Shown here piece by piece: positions 51,101-64,000 of a stretch of DNA of 64,000 bases. Origin of the DNA: Auanema rhodensis (taxonomy: Eukaryota > Nematoda > Chromadorea > Rhabditida > Rhabditidae); contig OZ059900.1 of the NCBI GenBank assembly GCA_964057225.1, positions 9,248,501 through 9,312,500 of the forward strand, given 5' to 3'. The position numbers and the translations under genes are program-made. Position 1 is the stretch's first letter, and the number at the start of each line of letters is the position of its first letter. A model generated the notes under the pieces. It was not told the origin of the DNA, did no database searches, and was given only the letters and a program-made list of their open reading frames with translations.

Positions 51101-53275
51101 CAATTAAGAGTAGAAAGTCCAACTTAAACGTTTCAAACATCAAGATCCAAGACTTCTTCAAATTTTTTTTTTTTGACAAAAAATAGAAATATTTCTTTAA
51201 CTACTTTTTTTTAAGAATTGAGAATAAGCGTTATTATAACATTGAGCAAAATTCTAATAATTCGAACAAATTAAGAAGAATATTGATATTGATTAATATG
51301 TAATATTATATATTTTCAAAATATAGCTCATGATGGGATGCTATATGCTCGCCCCCTCATCTTTTTTCTATTTTTAATCTTTTTCTCTCTCATAGTCATT
51401 TTCTCATTTTTCAATCATTTCTTTTTCAATAATTCAGCAGAAAAAAAACATGACGAGTCATTTTCACTTCTCTAATGTTCCTTAAAGATCTCAAATATTT
51501 TTTTTGGCAAGTAATTTATATTTTCGTCAATGTTTTAAGTGGCAATAAAATTTTTACGCTATCTAGTGATAGCAATTTACATTTATCTTCATTGTTTCTC
51601 ATAAATTTTCGGACTTACCGTAGAATAACATTAATTATGTTTTAAAGCTTTTTAACTTTTTTTTTCTTTTCGGGACTTCCAAGAGAAGCTAAGTTTTAAG
51701 TTATTGTTGTAAGATGAAATTGTCATTGATACTTTTCAGCTGTTTCGTGAGTGTTTTTAATAAAACTTTTGTCGGTTATTACACAGGTTCAAAACTAAAC
51801 CAAATGACATTCATCTAGTAAGTTTTTCTTTCACATTCTATCTTTTTGTTTTATTTATCATTTTCTTGTTTTTAACATGTTTGTTACAATGCTTGTTATT
51901 AACTAAGTAAAAAAAATAAACTTACGGGCTATGAACTGACATTCCGGTACTGTAGAACAGTAGGTAAATGGACAGACACGCTGTGCAACTTCTCCTAATT
52001 GAGCTCCAGCCCAACATAATGACTTATCAAAGCTCACTCGACATCCAGAGCCACTAAAAATAAAACTTCAACTGCTTTTTTTCAATCCCTAAGTAATGTC
52101 ACATAATTAGCTCTACTCTTCTCTCTAGCTATCAAGACTATTATTTTGATTTCTTCATCTTCTCTAGCTATCAAGACTATTATCTCAATTTCAGTTTACA
52201 AGTATACCATGTATTTAAGTTGAAAAGTAACGAGATGACTACACAAATTGATTTATGATTGCTTGGTCGAGAAAACGGCACTAAGCGTATGTGATGTTCT
52301 GAAGGCCGCCGACTATTATCGTTGTTAAGCGGTCTCTAGAGCGCTGACATGTATTTTCTCGTGGGAATGTTTGCAGATATTTGGCACAGAATACCCGAAC
52401 ACATGTAAAGAAGCTTTATGGGCATGGCTGTAGCTAAGTTTGGGTTATATCCACATGAATAGTCAAAGTCAATGCATGTAGGAGGCGAAGAATAGTCAAC
52501 TTGAACTGCCAACAGATTTTTGAGCACTTAGAAAGATATCCAATTGTTTGCACAATGCCATCCTCTATTTTTTTAGCCAAAAAGAACAAAAAGATGAATA
52601 TATTTCTAAATATACTAATGATTTCCTGAAAAACAAAAGAAAATAAGAAGCGCTAAACAGGACAACGTTAAGTGTAAACGAAATTCGGGATTGGAGTGTT
52701 AAAAATAAACTCAACCTCCGATATCTTATGTCAGTCAAAAAAAAGATAAGATCATTTATCTTCGTTTTTCAGATTTTTTGTTCATTTCTATTGAAGTCCC
52801 AGGGGGGCATTTCTTTTAGATTCCACTTCTCAGATTTTAGCTTCCTGACCAGTGGCCCCCAGTTGAATAGAAATAACTCAATTTGAAAATTGACTTTTTA
52901 CTTAGTTCAAAAAAAAAGATATATGAATAAAGATGACTGAGCAACTTATAACAGCTTCGTTCATCCGCTCAGTAACTTCATCACTCTTTGAACATTTTGT
53001 TTTTTTTTCAGACCCAAAGCATTTAGACTTATGAATAAGGAAGTATTCAGTAATGCATGATTGAATCCGTAATCACATTCAACATCTCTCATCTCTTCAT
53101 TCCATTTATCGTTTATACTAATCAGCAATTCATCATAATTAGCATAATATTCATATAACAGGGTGTGAAAATCAAACCTGGTTGATTTATTGAGCCGTAG
53201 TTCTTCTTGTAACTTCCAGCATGTTTCATATTCGGATTTGACAACCGACATATCGTAGCAGACTCCAGAAGAGCT
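48116..53275 (-). CDS. class B (secretin-type) neuropeptide GPCR, 5' end missing
   Basis: Minus-strand exons from 5' to 3': about 53275-53178 (left edge firm, right edge uncertain), 52053-51926, 49762-49644, 49574-49461, 49414-49274, 49213-49054, 49009-48873, 48827-48742, 48697-48571, 48523-48429, 48379-48208 and 48160-48116. All junction phases agree. The extracellular hormone-receptor domain has the six class B cysteines: ETCW, GCRVSFD, LCWAGAQ, RVCPF, RQCTNSGDW and YGECL. Seven helices follow, with CRRLSIHKNLATAF, VMWMLIEGAYLYSR (TM3), LFILCGWG, FCWLPYAQGNHLWI and IPLFYEPEKPSAAY. The tail is GSLAENKDG...ANAEA. No signal peptide is seen, so at least one 5' exon lies further upstream. Family members couple peptide hormones such as PDF, CRF or calcitonin types to Gs; which orthologue (pdfr/seb-like) is unresolved. 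Confidence 0.9.
49763..51925 (-). other. 2.2-kb intron of the class B GPCR gene
   Basis: It separates the second and third ectodomain exons. It contains a C-run (about 50631-50642) and no supported exon. Confidence 0.6.
52054..53177 (-). other. 1.1-kb intron of the class B GPCR gene
   Basis: It holds an open minus-strand frame at 52336-52527 (contains DYSSPPTCIDFDYSCGYNPN) with several cysteines but no usable splice phase found, and a duplicated 23-nt motif at 52122-52183. Confidence 0.5.
52122..52183. repeat. direct repeat, 23 nt, period 39
   Basis: TCTCTAGCTATCAAGACTAT plus TAT occurs at 52122-52144 and again at 52161-52183. Confidence 0.85.
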
Positions 53276-56200
53276 GACTTCGTGTCTGGCTGACTCAGCA
53301 GCAGATTAACGTGGTATTGTAAACGGCTGGCCTACAATGAAATCTTTAAATCATTATTCTTGCATAGTTTTCAAACAATAGAAGTACGACATCAATGACA
53401 ACTGAATCAAGACAAGAATAAGAAAAGGTGTAGTGCAATCCAGAGCAACTCTAAATCAAATTGCTGGAAGAATGCAGAATATTTTGCAAAGCACATTCAT
53501 AAAAAGATATACATAGTTATAAATAGTATGAATGTTTTGAAAATGAAAATATAGAACATGCTTTTGAAGAGTGTTCACGATGCTATAACTGAAGAATGGA
53601 ATAATTAGGCTCAGCTGTTAATCATTCTATAAGAGCATATGATATCATTAGAAAAGAAGGCTAATCAATTGAATGAAAACCTAAAGAAACAAATCGGGGT
53701 AGAGCTGGAACGAAGAAGAGAATATGGAAAGAAATGACTGAAAGGCTAAGGAATGAAGTAAAGAAAACTGAGAAGATAATATAAGACAAAAATGCTTGAA
53801 AATTTGAAAAAAGAAAAAAAAGAGAACGAATAATATATTAGAATTAGATGAAAGTACTAAAATAAGAAATTAAAACGGGTCGAGACAAATGAAGACCATG
53901 ATTGAGAAAGAGAAAATAATAAGCTTTATACACACTAATTATAATATGTGAACATGGAGCAGGAAGTGTGTATATATATAAGTATCTATATATGTGTGAA
54001 GAATGAAGAGAAAGGATGATGCGAACAAGTCAGGGAATGAATCGGAAGGAGATGTGGCAAAGACAGAAATGACACTGCAAGAGACGGCTCGAACTATGAA
54101 TCAACACATCATATAACAAGTAAGGACACGAATGATGTTGAGAGAATATAGATATCGAAAGCTTTTCTTCCTTTTCTCTAACAACAATGAAAAAGATATG
54201 GATGTCTGAAAATGGTGCTGAAATGCTGGGTTGAAAGCAGTGCAAGTGAGTGAGTGATTGAGAGACAAAAGCTGAGCCTGTTAACATAGATAGATAATTT
54301 TGCAAAATAATGATTGAATGAGAAAAAAGTCTTTTCTATAAAGCCGTGAATGCGTGAGATGAGTAGAGAGCAAAACTATAACAGAGTATTGGTCAACTAG
54401 CTCACATTATTTCAAGTTGTGTGTCATAACTGGCTTTAACTAGTTGCTTTAGAAAATGTATGGATGATAGACAGCTGCAGAAAAGTGCCCAGTTCAAAAT
54501 AATGGTCTGAAAACATAAATTGTAGGCGGGACCAAGAGTTGGCCAAGAACAGAGAATAACCGATAGATGAAGGAAATGAAAGATGAGTGAAAAATGTATA
54601 AAAAAAGAAGAGGATCTTAGAAATATTACGATTTGCCTAGAGGGGTAGAAAAAACGAAAAGAGAGGAAGAGAGAGAATGGGGTAAAAGAGAGGGTAAACG
54701 AACGTTCTGAGCTTATTGTGAGGCATTGGTTAGAAAAAGGGAAAGAACGCGAAGAAGAATGAGCGTGTTTGATCTCCCACAAAGAGTGAATGAACTTCAC
54801 ATGAACTTCTATCCATCAAATCGTGTTTGAGATCTACATTTAGTTTTACAAGTTCTATTTCATTGATTTAACATAAAAAATTAAGTAAAAGGGCAGGTAA
54901 GTGAAATATCAGAAAAGCTATTAAACGTAATGGTAAGACTATTCAACATAATGGGAAACATTTAGGGAGAACAAGACAAAAGAAGAAGAAAATTCTCTAA
55001 ACCAGGGGAATTATAAAAATTGAAAATGACGTGATGGACTGGGGGAAAGATCAGAATTGAGAAAATGAAGAGGCTGGTAGAGCAGAAGGCTATTTAAGCC
55101 ATTGCAAGAAGGATAGAGAGAAAGCGTACACTTATAAGCATCTGATGGAATGTACATTTGAAGAAGGAATGTTGACATCACATCAGAAGTTGGGTTGACT
55201 TCACAAAGTAGCTAACATTGTTCATTTTCATTATTTGTGTGCGGTTTGTGGAATAAGCATATGCTTGTAAATAAGCAAGAACTTGTAAATGGATTATAGG
55301 CGTTTAGCCCACCTAGCTGCATAGTATAAAGAAAACTAAACAATTGCTCTTTGCAAGTTTGCACTAAACTTATCCGACAACGTTGTTCATGCACTGTTAT
55401 GACTTCATTTCCAGGGGAAGAAATGCTCTCTTATGAGCTGAAATTGTTAAGCAAAGACGACAGACGAACCCCAAGATGACCGCAGTGTATGCGAATGGTG
55501 TAGTATAACATGTCAGTAAAGAAAAGATTTGAACAATGTGAGAGATGCGAAACACAATTTGAAATAGAATCAAAGAAAAGCTATAATTACCTAGAGAAAT
55601 GAGATTATAATGCGAATAAAGATATATAAGTATAATCTTAAAGCTATGTGATGTATACAGAGAAATAAACGCATATGAGAAGAAAAGTGTAAAGAAAAAT
55701 GAAGCAGAAAAATACAAAAGACAAATGGAATAGATGAGTGAGCAGAGTAAGGTAAGAAAAAGTGAACAGATAATTGTGTGAGAGTATTAAGTCATTTCAG
55801 GCAAGCTGATGCATGAAGTCTTTCTAGTGCAGTCACTTGGCACAGCTTTAGAAACAATAAAATGCTAAGTAGACAATTGTTCAGTTCTTTTCGAATTACT
55901 AAAGAAAGATTGAGCGACTGAGAAAAGGAGAAAGTGAAAAAGACAAAAAGGTGATGAAAAGAGTTGAAGAAATAGAGCAATAAATAGAATACTGACAGAA
56001 TGAGCGGTGTGGGAAGTGAAAAACAGATAATAATGAACAGAGACTGGCTAGAATTTGAGTCTTGTACGTCAACTAATACCAATTTGCCAAACTGAACGAC
56101 AAAATCGTACATCATATTCGTATTGCTTCTCGATTAACAAGAGCAATGCGGCTGTGATATGCTCAAATGTCAATGATGAGGAAAACACGTCCAGGAAATT

Positions 56201-59200
56201 TCTTTCAGCTTTTTTTTTTCGTTTTTTTTTCATTTCACTCATAAGATTTCTGAAAAATGAGCCATTTGTTAAATGAGTTCGAATAAAGAAAACTGCAATA
56301 ATTATCGGAAATTTAATTTTTAATTTTTTTTTAAAAATTGGATGGAAATATGAAATTATAATCAAAAACCAATAAATTGTTGAGATCAAAACAAATTGAG
56401 TTGAAACAAAATTGAGAGAACCATTGAATTAAAAGAGGGATGAAATTGGTTCAGAAAAATTGTGCAATTAGTATGTATGCGAGAAAAGCGACAAAAATCT
56501 GTTCTTCAGCACGTATATAGACAGAAATTATGAAAAATACACAGAATTTTAAAGGAAAAAGCTGTGAAAACATCCTAGAGACATGGGAGAAATAAGGACA
56601 ATTGAGTGAAGAGGTAAAAAGAAAGTAAGGAATGGCATAGCGTGAAAAGACATGTCTACTCTGTGGTGATATAGGAGAAAATATAGATGTATGAGATATA
56701 GCAGATGTACACATACTTAGTGAGAACCACGAAATTAGACAAAATCCAAGAAGATCATATGGAATGAGAAGCGACAAGTGTGGTGTGTATATCAAAAGAT
56801 AGAGGAAGTGAGAGGAGAAGAGAAAGATCAGAATTAAACGAACACCGGGTTAGATACAGCAGTTGCACACATTGGACAGTGGATTATTTCGTCTGAGCTG
56901 TTAGTCTTTCAAGAGCTATTATTCATGTCTCGTCCAGTTTCTTAGACAAATGAGAGCGATGAGGAGATGAAATGATTCCCCCCTATTTCCTATGCGCTCT
57001 AAAGAGTTTTAGAGAAATTCGAATGAATTTTTCGAAATATATATAATTATGTATAAAAGTACTATAATTAATTATTAGATTATTCTAGACTATATATATA
57101 TTTCTACACATACATACATGGATATACATAATTATTCTAAAAAATTTAAGAATATTTAGATGAAAAGTATCAAAAATCTATGAAACAGTGATCAAAAATG
57201 ATTTTTGAAATCTAAAAAGAATTGTCAAATTTAAAGCATTATAGAACAAAATATGCAAATTATATACTTACTTATAAATAATCTCATAAATGGTATCTTC
57301 TTCTAAAATTAATATTATAGTAATATATGAAAATTGAGCATAATTATTATAATTATAACATTTCTTAGATCAAGAATGTTCAAATTTAGTATCAAAAGAA
57401 GGTGAAATATGGAACAACTATACAATCAAACATACATATAGGAAAAATTATTATATTTAGATTAATTATATATATATTTTATATATTATAAAATATATAT
57501 ATATACTATATATACTATATATAGGCATGTGTATGTATGTATGTGTAAATATTCATATATATACATAATTATTTACAAGCATGTGCTATAGTATAAGAAA
57601 AAATACTTGAGACTACTAATCTGTTGAACAATTTCCGCCCGGAAAGGTAAAAAAAATGAAGAGGATGTGGAAGGTTTGAGCAAGAAAAATAACAAATATT
57701 TTAGGTGCTATGGAAATGAACAGCGACAACGATAGACGGTGAAATGGAACAAGAAAAAGACGCTATTTGCAACTTGTAAATATGAAAAGTAAAACAGAGT
57801 AAGAGAGAGAAATAGAAAAAGAGAGAATATGTTGCTCAGATCGCAAGTGTGAGAAACATTTGCATAAGATGGAATAACGCCGATTTCATGAACAAGTAAA
57901 ATATATGTGTGCTCTCCATGGAGAAAAACGCTGGCTCAACCATGAAATATGCGTTCATCTTAAATATAAATTGGTTCAAACAGCATCGATACAAGAATCA
58001 GAATATATATTCTGAAGCCGAGCAACGGGGAGAGAAAGCAAGCTTAGAGAAAAACTTAAAGTTTTAGAAAAAGGCCAATAGAATTCATAAATATATTGAT
58101 GGAGAAGAACAAAGTATATCTGAATATTTCCGAAATTTGGATATAAAAATAAGGAAATGAATATGAGACCAGTTGAAAATATATGAGCAACAGTATAAAC
58201 AATGCTCAAGAAAACATGAATAAATCTATTGAATTTACAGACAAAAGACATAAAGAGATAGTAAGCATTGTAGAAAACGAAACATATACACATAGAAGGC
58301 TGAAATTTCTGGTATTCTTACAGCAATGAAATATGGAAACAATAGCAAACATATATTTATGTTTTTTTTCTATTTCAAATATAAATTTTGAAGAATAAAA
58401 GAATTCTATCAAACAATTGTTATTTTGAAAAGATCAAAAAAAAATATATATATACTATATGAGCTTAGATCTCTCTAGATCATCAGTCATATTCATACTT
58501 ATTCGTAATGCATCATCAACATTTTTTACTTCCGCTCTCTTCAATCAAACTAACGCTTACTTCTGGAAATGGTAGGTCAGAAAATACATAAATGATAGTA
58601 TAATCATATGTAACCTATACTTAAATCTTTCTACATTTCGTATTTAATTAAAATCACAAACTAAACGAATTCTTTTTTGAAAAAAAAAAAACATTTTTCT
58701 TGTTCTAAATATGCATGGCCAATTTTATGATTTTTGAGCTAATCATATGATATAGTGTTCTTTTCAATACAAATTATGCGATAAATATGTATATATATAA
58801 GATATGTATATAAGAAAAGTAATCTTCGAAAATTACTATATACTAATACTGAAAATTGTATGCATTATATAATAATAGATGTTTAGTAAAATCTAATAAT
58901 TTCTCAAACATTAATATCAGACAGATATATATAATTTTTTTTCTGATCGCATTAATATTATATACTTTAATAACAAAATTACAATTGCATGTTTGAAGAA
59001 TATACAGAAACTTATTATCAGCTTATTAGTATTGTGATGAAAAAAAAGGAAAATTCAGCACTGCATACTAATCAAAATGAGATAAATATTTTGGAACATC
59101 AGAATCTATTTTAATTGGCTATTATTGGAAAAGGAAGAGGGAGCGGTTGAAAAAGAATGATAGAGCAGAAAGCGTGCAAAACATATAACAATGAGATAAC

Positions 59201-62160
59201 TAGGTCTGGGCTAACGCAAAAATGAAACGCAAATTTTCATAAATGGCAACAAATCGTTAATTAATTATATTCATAAGTTATACAGACTAATGTTGTATAA
59301 TAATTCAATATAAATATAAAAATAAGTAGCTAATATTTTGAGAAATATCAAAAATTCACATTCATATAATATTTACAAAGAACAGAAAATGAAAAATGTT
59401 GTAAAGGGAAGTATAAGAACCAAAAATTGTACACTAAAGTACTCAAACCTATGACGTATATATATATTAAAATCTTAAAAGTAGGAAGAAGAACAAGAAC
59501 AAGAGGAAGTAACTATAAGCTATAGATTTATGAAATGGAAGTAAAAACTTTGTTGCAAAAATATATAACTTCATCAAAGTTCTACTGATCAGTGCTTATT
59601 GACATACAAACTTACACATGTGCACACATACACATACTTACATTCACTTGCACCCACACACACATACATGAGAGACATCTCTTCTACTGAAGGCTTAGCT
59701 GCTGAATTGCATTTTCATGTTTTTCCTTTACGGAATAATTCTATGCTCAACAACATCAATCACTTAATCTGACAACATGTGTCCAATAGTTTATACATCT
59801 ATCTGTGTAGATATACACATATATGCATGTAAATATGCAAAAAAAAGATAATTTTTATAAAAATTGAAATCAGAAAATAGCTTTGGAAATAGGAAAAAAT
59901 ACCCAACACTATCCAATAGATACGAATTGAGAGACGAATTCAGTTCTCATAACTTAGTTCCTGATTATTAAAAAAAATGATAAATAATCATAATATCGAA
60001 TATGAGCAAATTATTGCTGAATTGCTGTTGCAAATTTTTGGTTGACTGGCAAACGATTGTGATTGAATCACTCTGGTCTTGTTATCTGTCATTACTCCAC
60101 GTGCATATCTCGAGAAGACAGCATATGAATGGCCAACTGTCCTTAGAGCGAATCGAATTAAAAGATATTGAATGTAAGAAATATCAATGATGACTAAGAT
60201 TAAGAGATGGGCATCTATTTAACAAGATTGAACAGAAAAAAGAAATATATTTTACAACAGATTAATGATCAATGAAATTTGAAACAAAAATGAGCTTAGA
60301 AGTAAGGGAAATCCTTCAAAGTGTGACTATGGTTGAGTGAGCATGAATAGATACATCAGAGCAACCGAGAACAATAACTCAAGAAAATGTTAGAAATATT
60401 ACTTTTCTAATCAAACATAGTTTTAAAACGTTTTGAGTTGTTGGAAAAAGTATTGTTTTGAGCCAAATAATAAATTCAAAAAAAGAATAAGGCAAATCAG
60501 ATCAAACTACATTTGACTTTGATCACTTTCAAATAGTCTCATAAAGAATATGAATAATGTCAGCTTGATTCATTTACAAAAAGATTAAAGAATGTGCTTT
60601 AAATACTGCAAAGATAACGAGCAATCTGGATAATGTGGCAGATATGTCATCAGCAGAATTATGAAACTAAGTAATACTGCTGCCTGAAGCACTTCTAGAA
60701 ATAAGTTTAAATTTCAAAAGAACTTATGCCGTCCAGATCGTTCTATACTCATTGAAATATAGAAAAAATGTAATTTTGTTCAAAATTAATTGGTTCTGAT
60801 AAATCTTGAGGGATTGAAAGTTTATGATCAGGATACATTAATGTTTCACGTTCTCTCATTCAATTCTAGTTCCGGCCTTACAGCATCTTTTATATCTTCA
60901 GCGCATTCGTACACTTTAATTCTGCAAAACGTTTTGCTTATATAAAATTTTGGAATTATACATGGTCAGCTATAACATGAATAAAAAAAAGTTTAAACAT
61001 AAGCTTATATCAATTTGTGAACGGCAAAATCAATAAAGCATAGCAAAAATATAATATTAGTCGAACAAAATATATTTTGTCGTCTATCAAATTAAATTAA
61101 TGCAAAATGTAATAAAAGATGAATGTATATAGAACTGTAAAAATCAACAAAAAAATTGATTTATCTTTGATAACTAATATAAGATTTCGCGTTTCAGTTT
61201 TAGCAAGTTTTCAAATGACATTCAGTTCATAGGTATGTACTTTATATTTCTTATGATATTTATTTTTATTTCTCAAAGAAAAAGAAGTTAAGCTAGTCAT
61301 TTTGCTTGTTAGTTTTCGTGTATGACAGTTTGAACATTTTTTTTACTGCATTTTAATAGAGAAAAGATATGACTCCATTTGAAGAAATGATTGCATATTT
61401 TCTACTACTACTATTTCAAACTATTATATTGCAATGTTAACTGTTTGTGGCATAGCGTTGCTCAGAGATTAAAGGGGGTAGTTATGTATGAATATAGTTA
61501 TTTAAAAGCACTTGCTGAGAGGAAAAGCACGAACGTGGCGTTTAAAGAAATTTGTCGCCAGATATACACATAAGCTTTCTATTTTTTATGATATACGTTT
61601 GAATGATATCAATTCATAAGCTTATTTTGATGCTGTATGCTCATCAGAAAAAAAAAAGAAAAGATATATGATTCAAAATGTATACTTGCTCTCAAATACT
61701 CTAATGTTTAGTTGAACTACCACTGTATCCCGAACTGAAAAGCAAAAATGAGAAACAAAAAAGGAAAAAATACGTGGGACGGGTGCATTGGCAGATAGAT
61801 GAAGCGAATGTCAAAAATACTTTTGAGTCTAAGCACATTCAAATATGAACGCCTCAAGAGAAATGATGAATTTGCTTGGATTTGAAATCAGCTGGCATGT
61901 AAGCGAATAAAGAGATTATAGAGACACGTACTTCATCATTCATTTTTTGTCTGTGTGTCCATTTTCTTTAGCCGCATTAGATGCAAAAGTAGGCGAAGAT
62001 CAAAAATTCTAAAAATGCAGTAATCTATTTCTATTTTTTTATAAAACGAGAACTATTTCCTATCAGTATGAAATGGAAAACAAGCTTAGAAATTGAGGTA
62101 GAATTACACAATTTTGAAACAGAAATTCGATAAAAGACATTAATAAAATGAAAAATATAC

Positions 62161-62256
<96 letters not shown>

Positions 62257-64000
62257 AGTATATATATATATACATATATATTTATATAATTGAGTCAGTA
62301 TCATATAAGGTCTTTCCAAATATAATCACCCAGAAAATTGAATCATAGATCGAGAAAAGGAAATGCGATTATTCTCGAGTATTTATAGAAGTATTTATAT
62401 TTATATCATATTTTTAAAAAAAAAATAAAAAATATGTATATATATTTATATATATATATATATAAGCAATAAAATTAACTAGCAAAAAAGAAAGTTGAAA
62501 ACAATATTTTTTTATTCTGGAAAAGAGAAATTTCATAAACATAAACAAGAGGTGGGACTCCAGCTGAAGAAAGCAAAAAGGATGAGTGAAAGAATATGTA
62601 ATAAAGAAGGAAAAAAAGACCAAAAATGTATCAAGACCGAGTGAAAAAACAATAAACGAAACATAAAAGTTGCCATTTGAACTTGAGTACATATTCTTCA
62701 TTTCTATATATATATATATTGATGGAAAAAAATAAAGATTGTGAGATATGATAATACAGTAGGAAGATATAAGGACACCAATTGTCAAATGAAGAATGAG
62801 GAGTATGAGCGAAAATTTCAGGAAAACGACAACAATACTTATCATTGTCAATGAATATGACACAAAAATAGAGGATGAAATGTGAGATATGGAATGTAGT
62901 TGTAACAGAAAAAATTCAAAAACCAAAAAAAGAAAACTTGCATTAGAAGCAAGTGTTGGGGCTGGAGGGAGGAAGAAAAGGGAGTTGGGAGTTGAGAAAG
63001 TCAAAAATAGATACACACAACTGAAGTGTTTGGACAGCGCAACACAACACGGAAAATGTTAATAGTTGAGAATATGAGTAAAAGAGAATGAGACAAAACA
63101 ACAGAACAGAAGACAACTTATCTTTTAGCTAAAAGTTTGTCAGGAAGTATGCATAACCGGAAGGATATGGCAAGTGTGCCATTTTTAGACTTAAAACGCC
63201 GAAAATGAAATATGTTGCAAATGTGAAAGTTCAGATTTCTTTTTACTAGCGCAAAGTTTTGAAAGGAAGGAAATGAAAAGACGGTTGATTCTTTCAAGCA
63301 CACAGCTGCTTGATCAGACAATGAGAAATTGAGGGTGTGCCTTGTATAAGGACAATATCAGGACGCGCATACGTTGCCAAATGTTTCAATTCACAGTGAC
63401 AAAACGAGGGAAGAAGATTCAAGGAAACGGAGAAATGAAAAATAATTCGAAAATCTGTGGTAAGTAATAATAGGAAAAGAAAGTTGTTTGAAACTGGAAA
63501 TGAATGTAATAGGTAGAAGACTAAATGTTTATAAAAGAAATGGAAGTATTAAATATCACGAACACATAATATATATAATAAGTGAAATATAAAGTTATGA
63601 CAGATGGAAAGCACTTTAGTACTCGTAAATATATTTTGCTTATAAGAATCTATTTATGTGAATAATAGAAGTCATTACATTGAATATTTTAAGACTGTTT
63701 GAAACAACTGGCTTGCATTTGTATCATCAACGTCTACTTTGTTGGTCAGTGCATGTGTATAGACATTTGACTGGATAATCAAAGATTAAATTCAATAAAT
63801 GGTGAAATGTGAAAAGCCAAGAATTGAAAGCTTAAATTCGTTTTTTTTCACATTAGAACTTAAATAAACTTATTGGAAATACATGTAGCTAGCTATCTAT
63901 CTCTATTGAAAATACTAATATATACTAAAATAGACATAAATTCTTCAATTTTTTCAAAAGACACTTTTCTCTCATATTTCGTTCAGTGCTTCTTCTTTCC
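53276..64000. other. 10.7-kb purine-rich gene-free region
   Basis: The + strand is A/G-rich for most of this stretch, so the minus strand is T/C-rich as in sense introns. This fits upstream introns or promoter of the minus-strand GPCR. The long minus-strand frames (54402-54800, 55397-55717, 62414-63016 and others) are Phe/Ser/Leu/Ile-rich translations of this bias and were not accepted. TA-rich clusters lie near 57.4 and 62.2 kb. Confidence 0.5.
62163..62254. repeat. long TA dinucleotide microsatellite
   Basis: About 92 nt of alternating TA, the longest in the window, with shorter TA stretches continuing to about 62290 and again at 62435-62465. Confidence 0.9.

Noticed and set aside
62414-63016. 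200-codon minus-strand open frame, the longest in the window
   Set aside because: The product is almost all Phe, Leu, Ser, Ile and Tyr and comes from a purine-rich + strand and TA repeats. There is no family motif or splice context; it is a composition artefact.

Overview
The window is nuclear DNA from a nematode, probably a parasitic one. It is AT-rich and has no bacterial-style gene packing. Genes are split into many short exons with consensus GT...TTTCAG introns, the TTTCAG/TTTTAG acceptors being nematode-like. The gene families also fit: an HSP-25-type small heat-shock protein, a nematode acid ceramidase, RME-4/connecdenn, a nicotinic receptor subunit and a class B GPCR. A filarial or other spirurid worm would fit the base composition, but the sequence alone does not fix the species. 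All exon models were built by hand from reading frame, splice phase and family resemblance.

Layout, left to right. 1-67: possible edge of a minus-strand exon. 2951-6787 (-): small heat-shock protein, 5 exons, 202 aa. 11718-14548 (-): alpha-type nicotinic acetylcholine receptor subunit, 14 exons, 550 aa. 14.5-24.5 kb: long T-rich stretch with microsatellites and no supported gene. 24514-25691 (+): unrecognised two-transmembrane protein with a GC-AG intron, 272 aa. 26341-28346 (+): acid ceramidase-like amidase, 401 aa. 30741-33196 (+): DENN-domain RME-4/DENND1, 572 aa. 33806-34122 (-): 3' part of a small single-pass membrane protein. 37883-39068 (+): G9a-like pre-SET/SET protein with a broken SET core. 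39485-40767 (+): short paired-like homeobox protein. 41722-45012: a 3.3-kb near-perfect palindrome carrying tRNA-like Pol III modules. 45528-46565 (-): RhoGAP-like protein without the arginine finger. 48116 to about 53.27 kb (-): class B (secretin-type) GPCR, nearly complete but missing its first exon(s). 53.3-64 kb: purine-rich + strand with no supported gene, possibly upstream intron or promoter of the GPCR.

There is no operon-like pathway cluster. Two themes are visible. Neuronal signalling or membrane genes (nicotinic subunit, class B GPCR, two-TM protein) alternate with endolysosomal ones (acid ceramidase, RME-4). Two further proteins, the SET protein and the RhoGAP-like protein, keep their folds but have lost catalytic residues, so they are predicted pseudoenzymes. 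The most unusual non-genic structure is the large palindrome. Its outer arms, microsatellites included, are identical, while parts of the inner arms have diverged.
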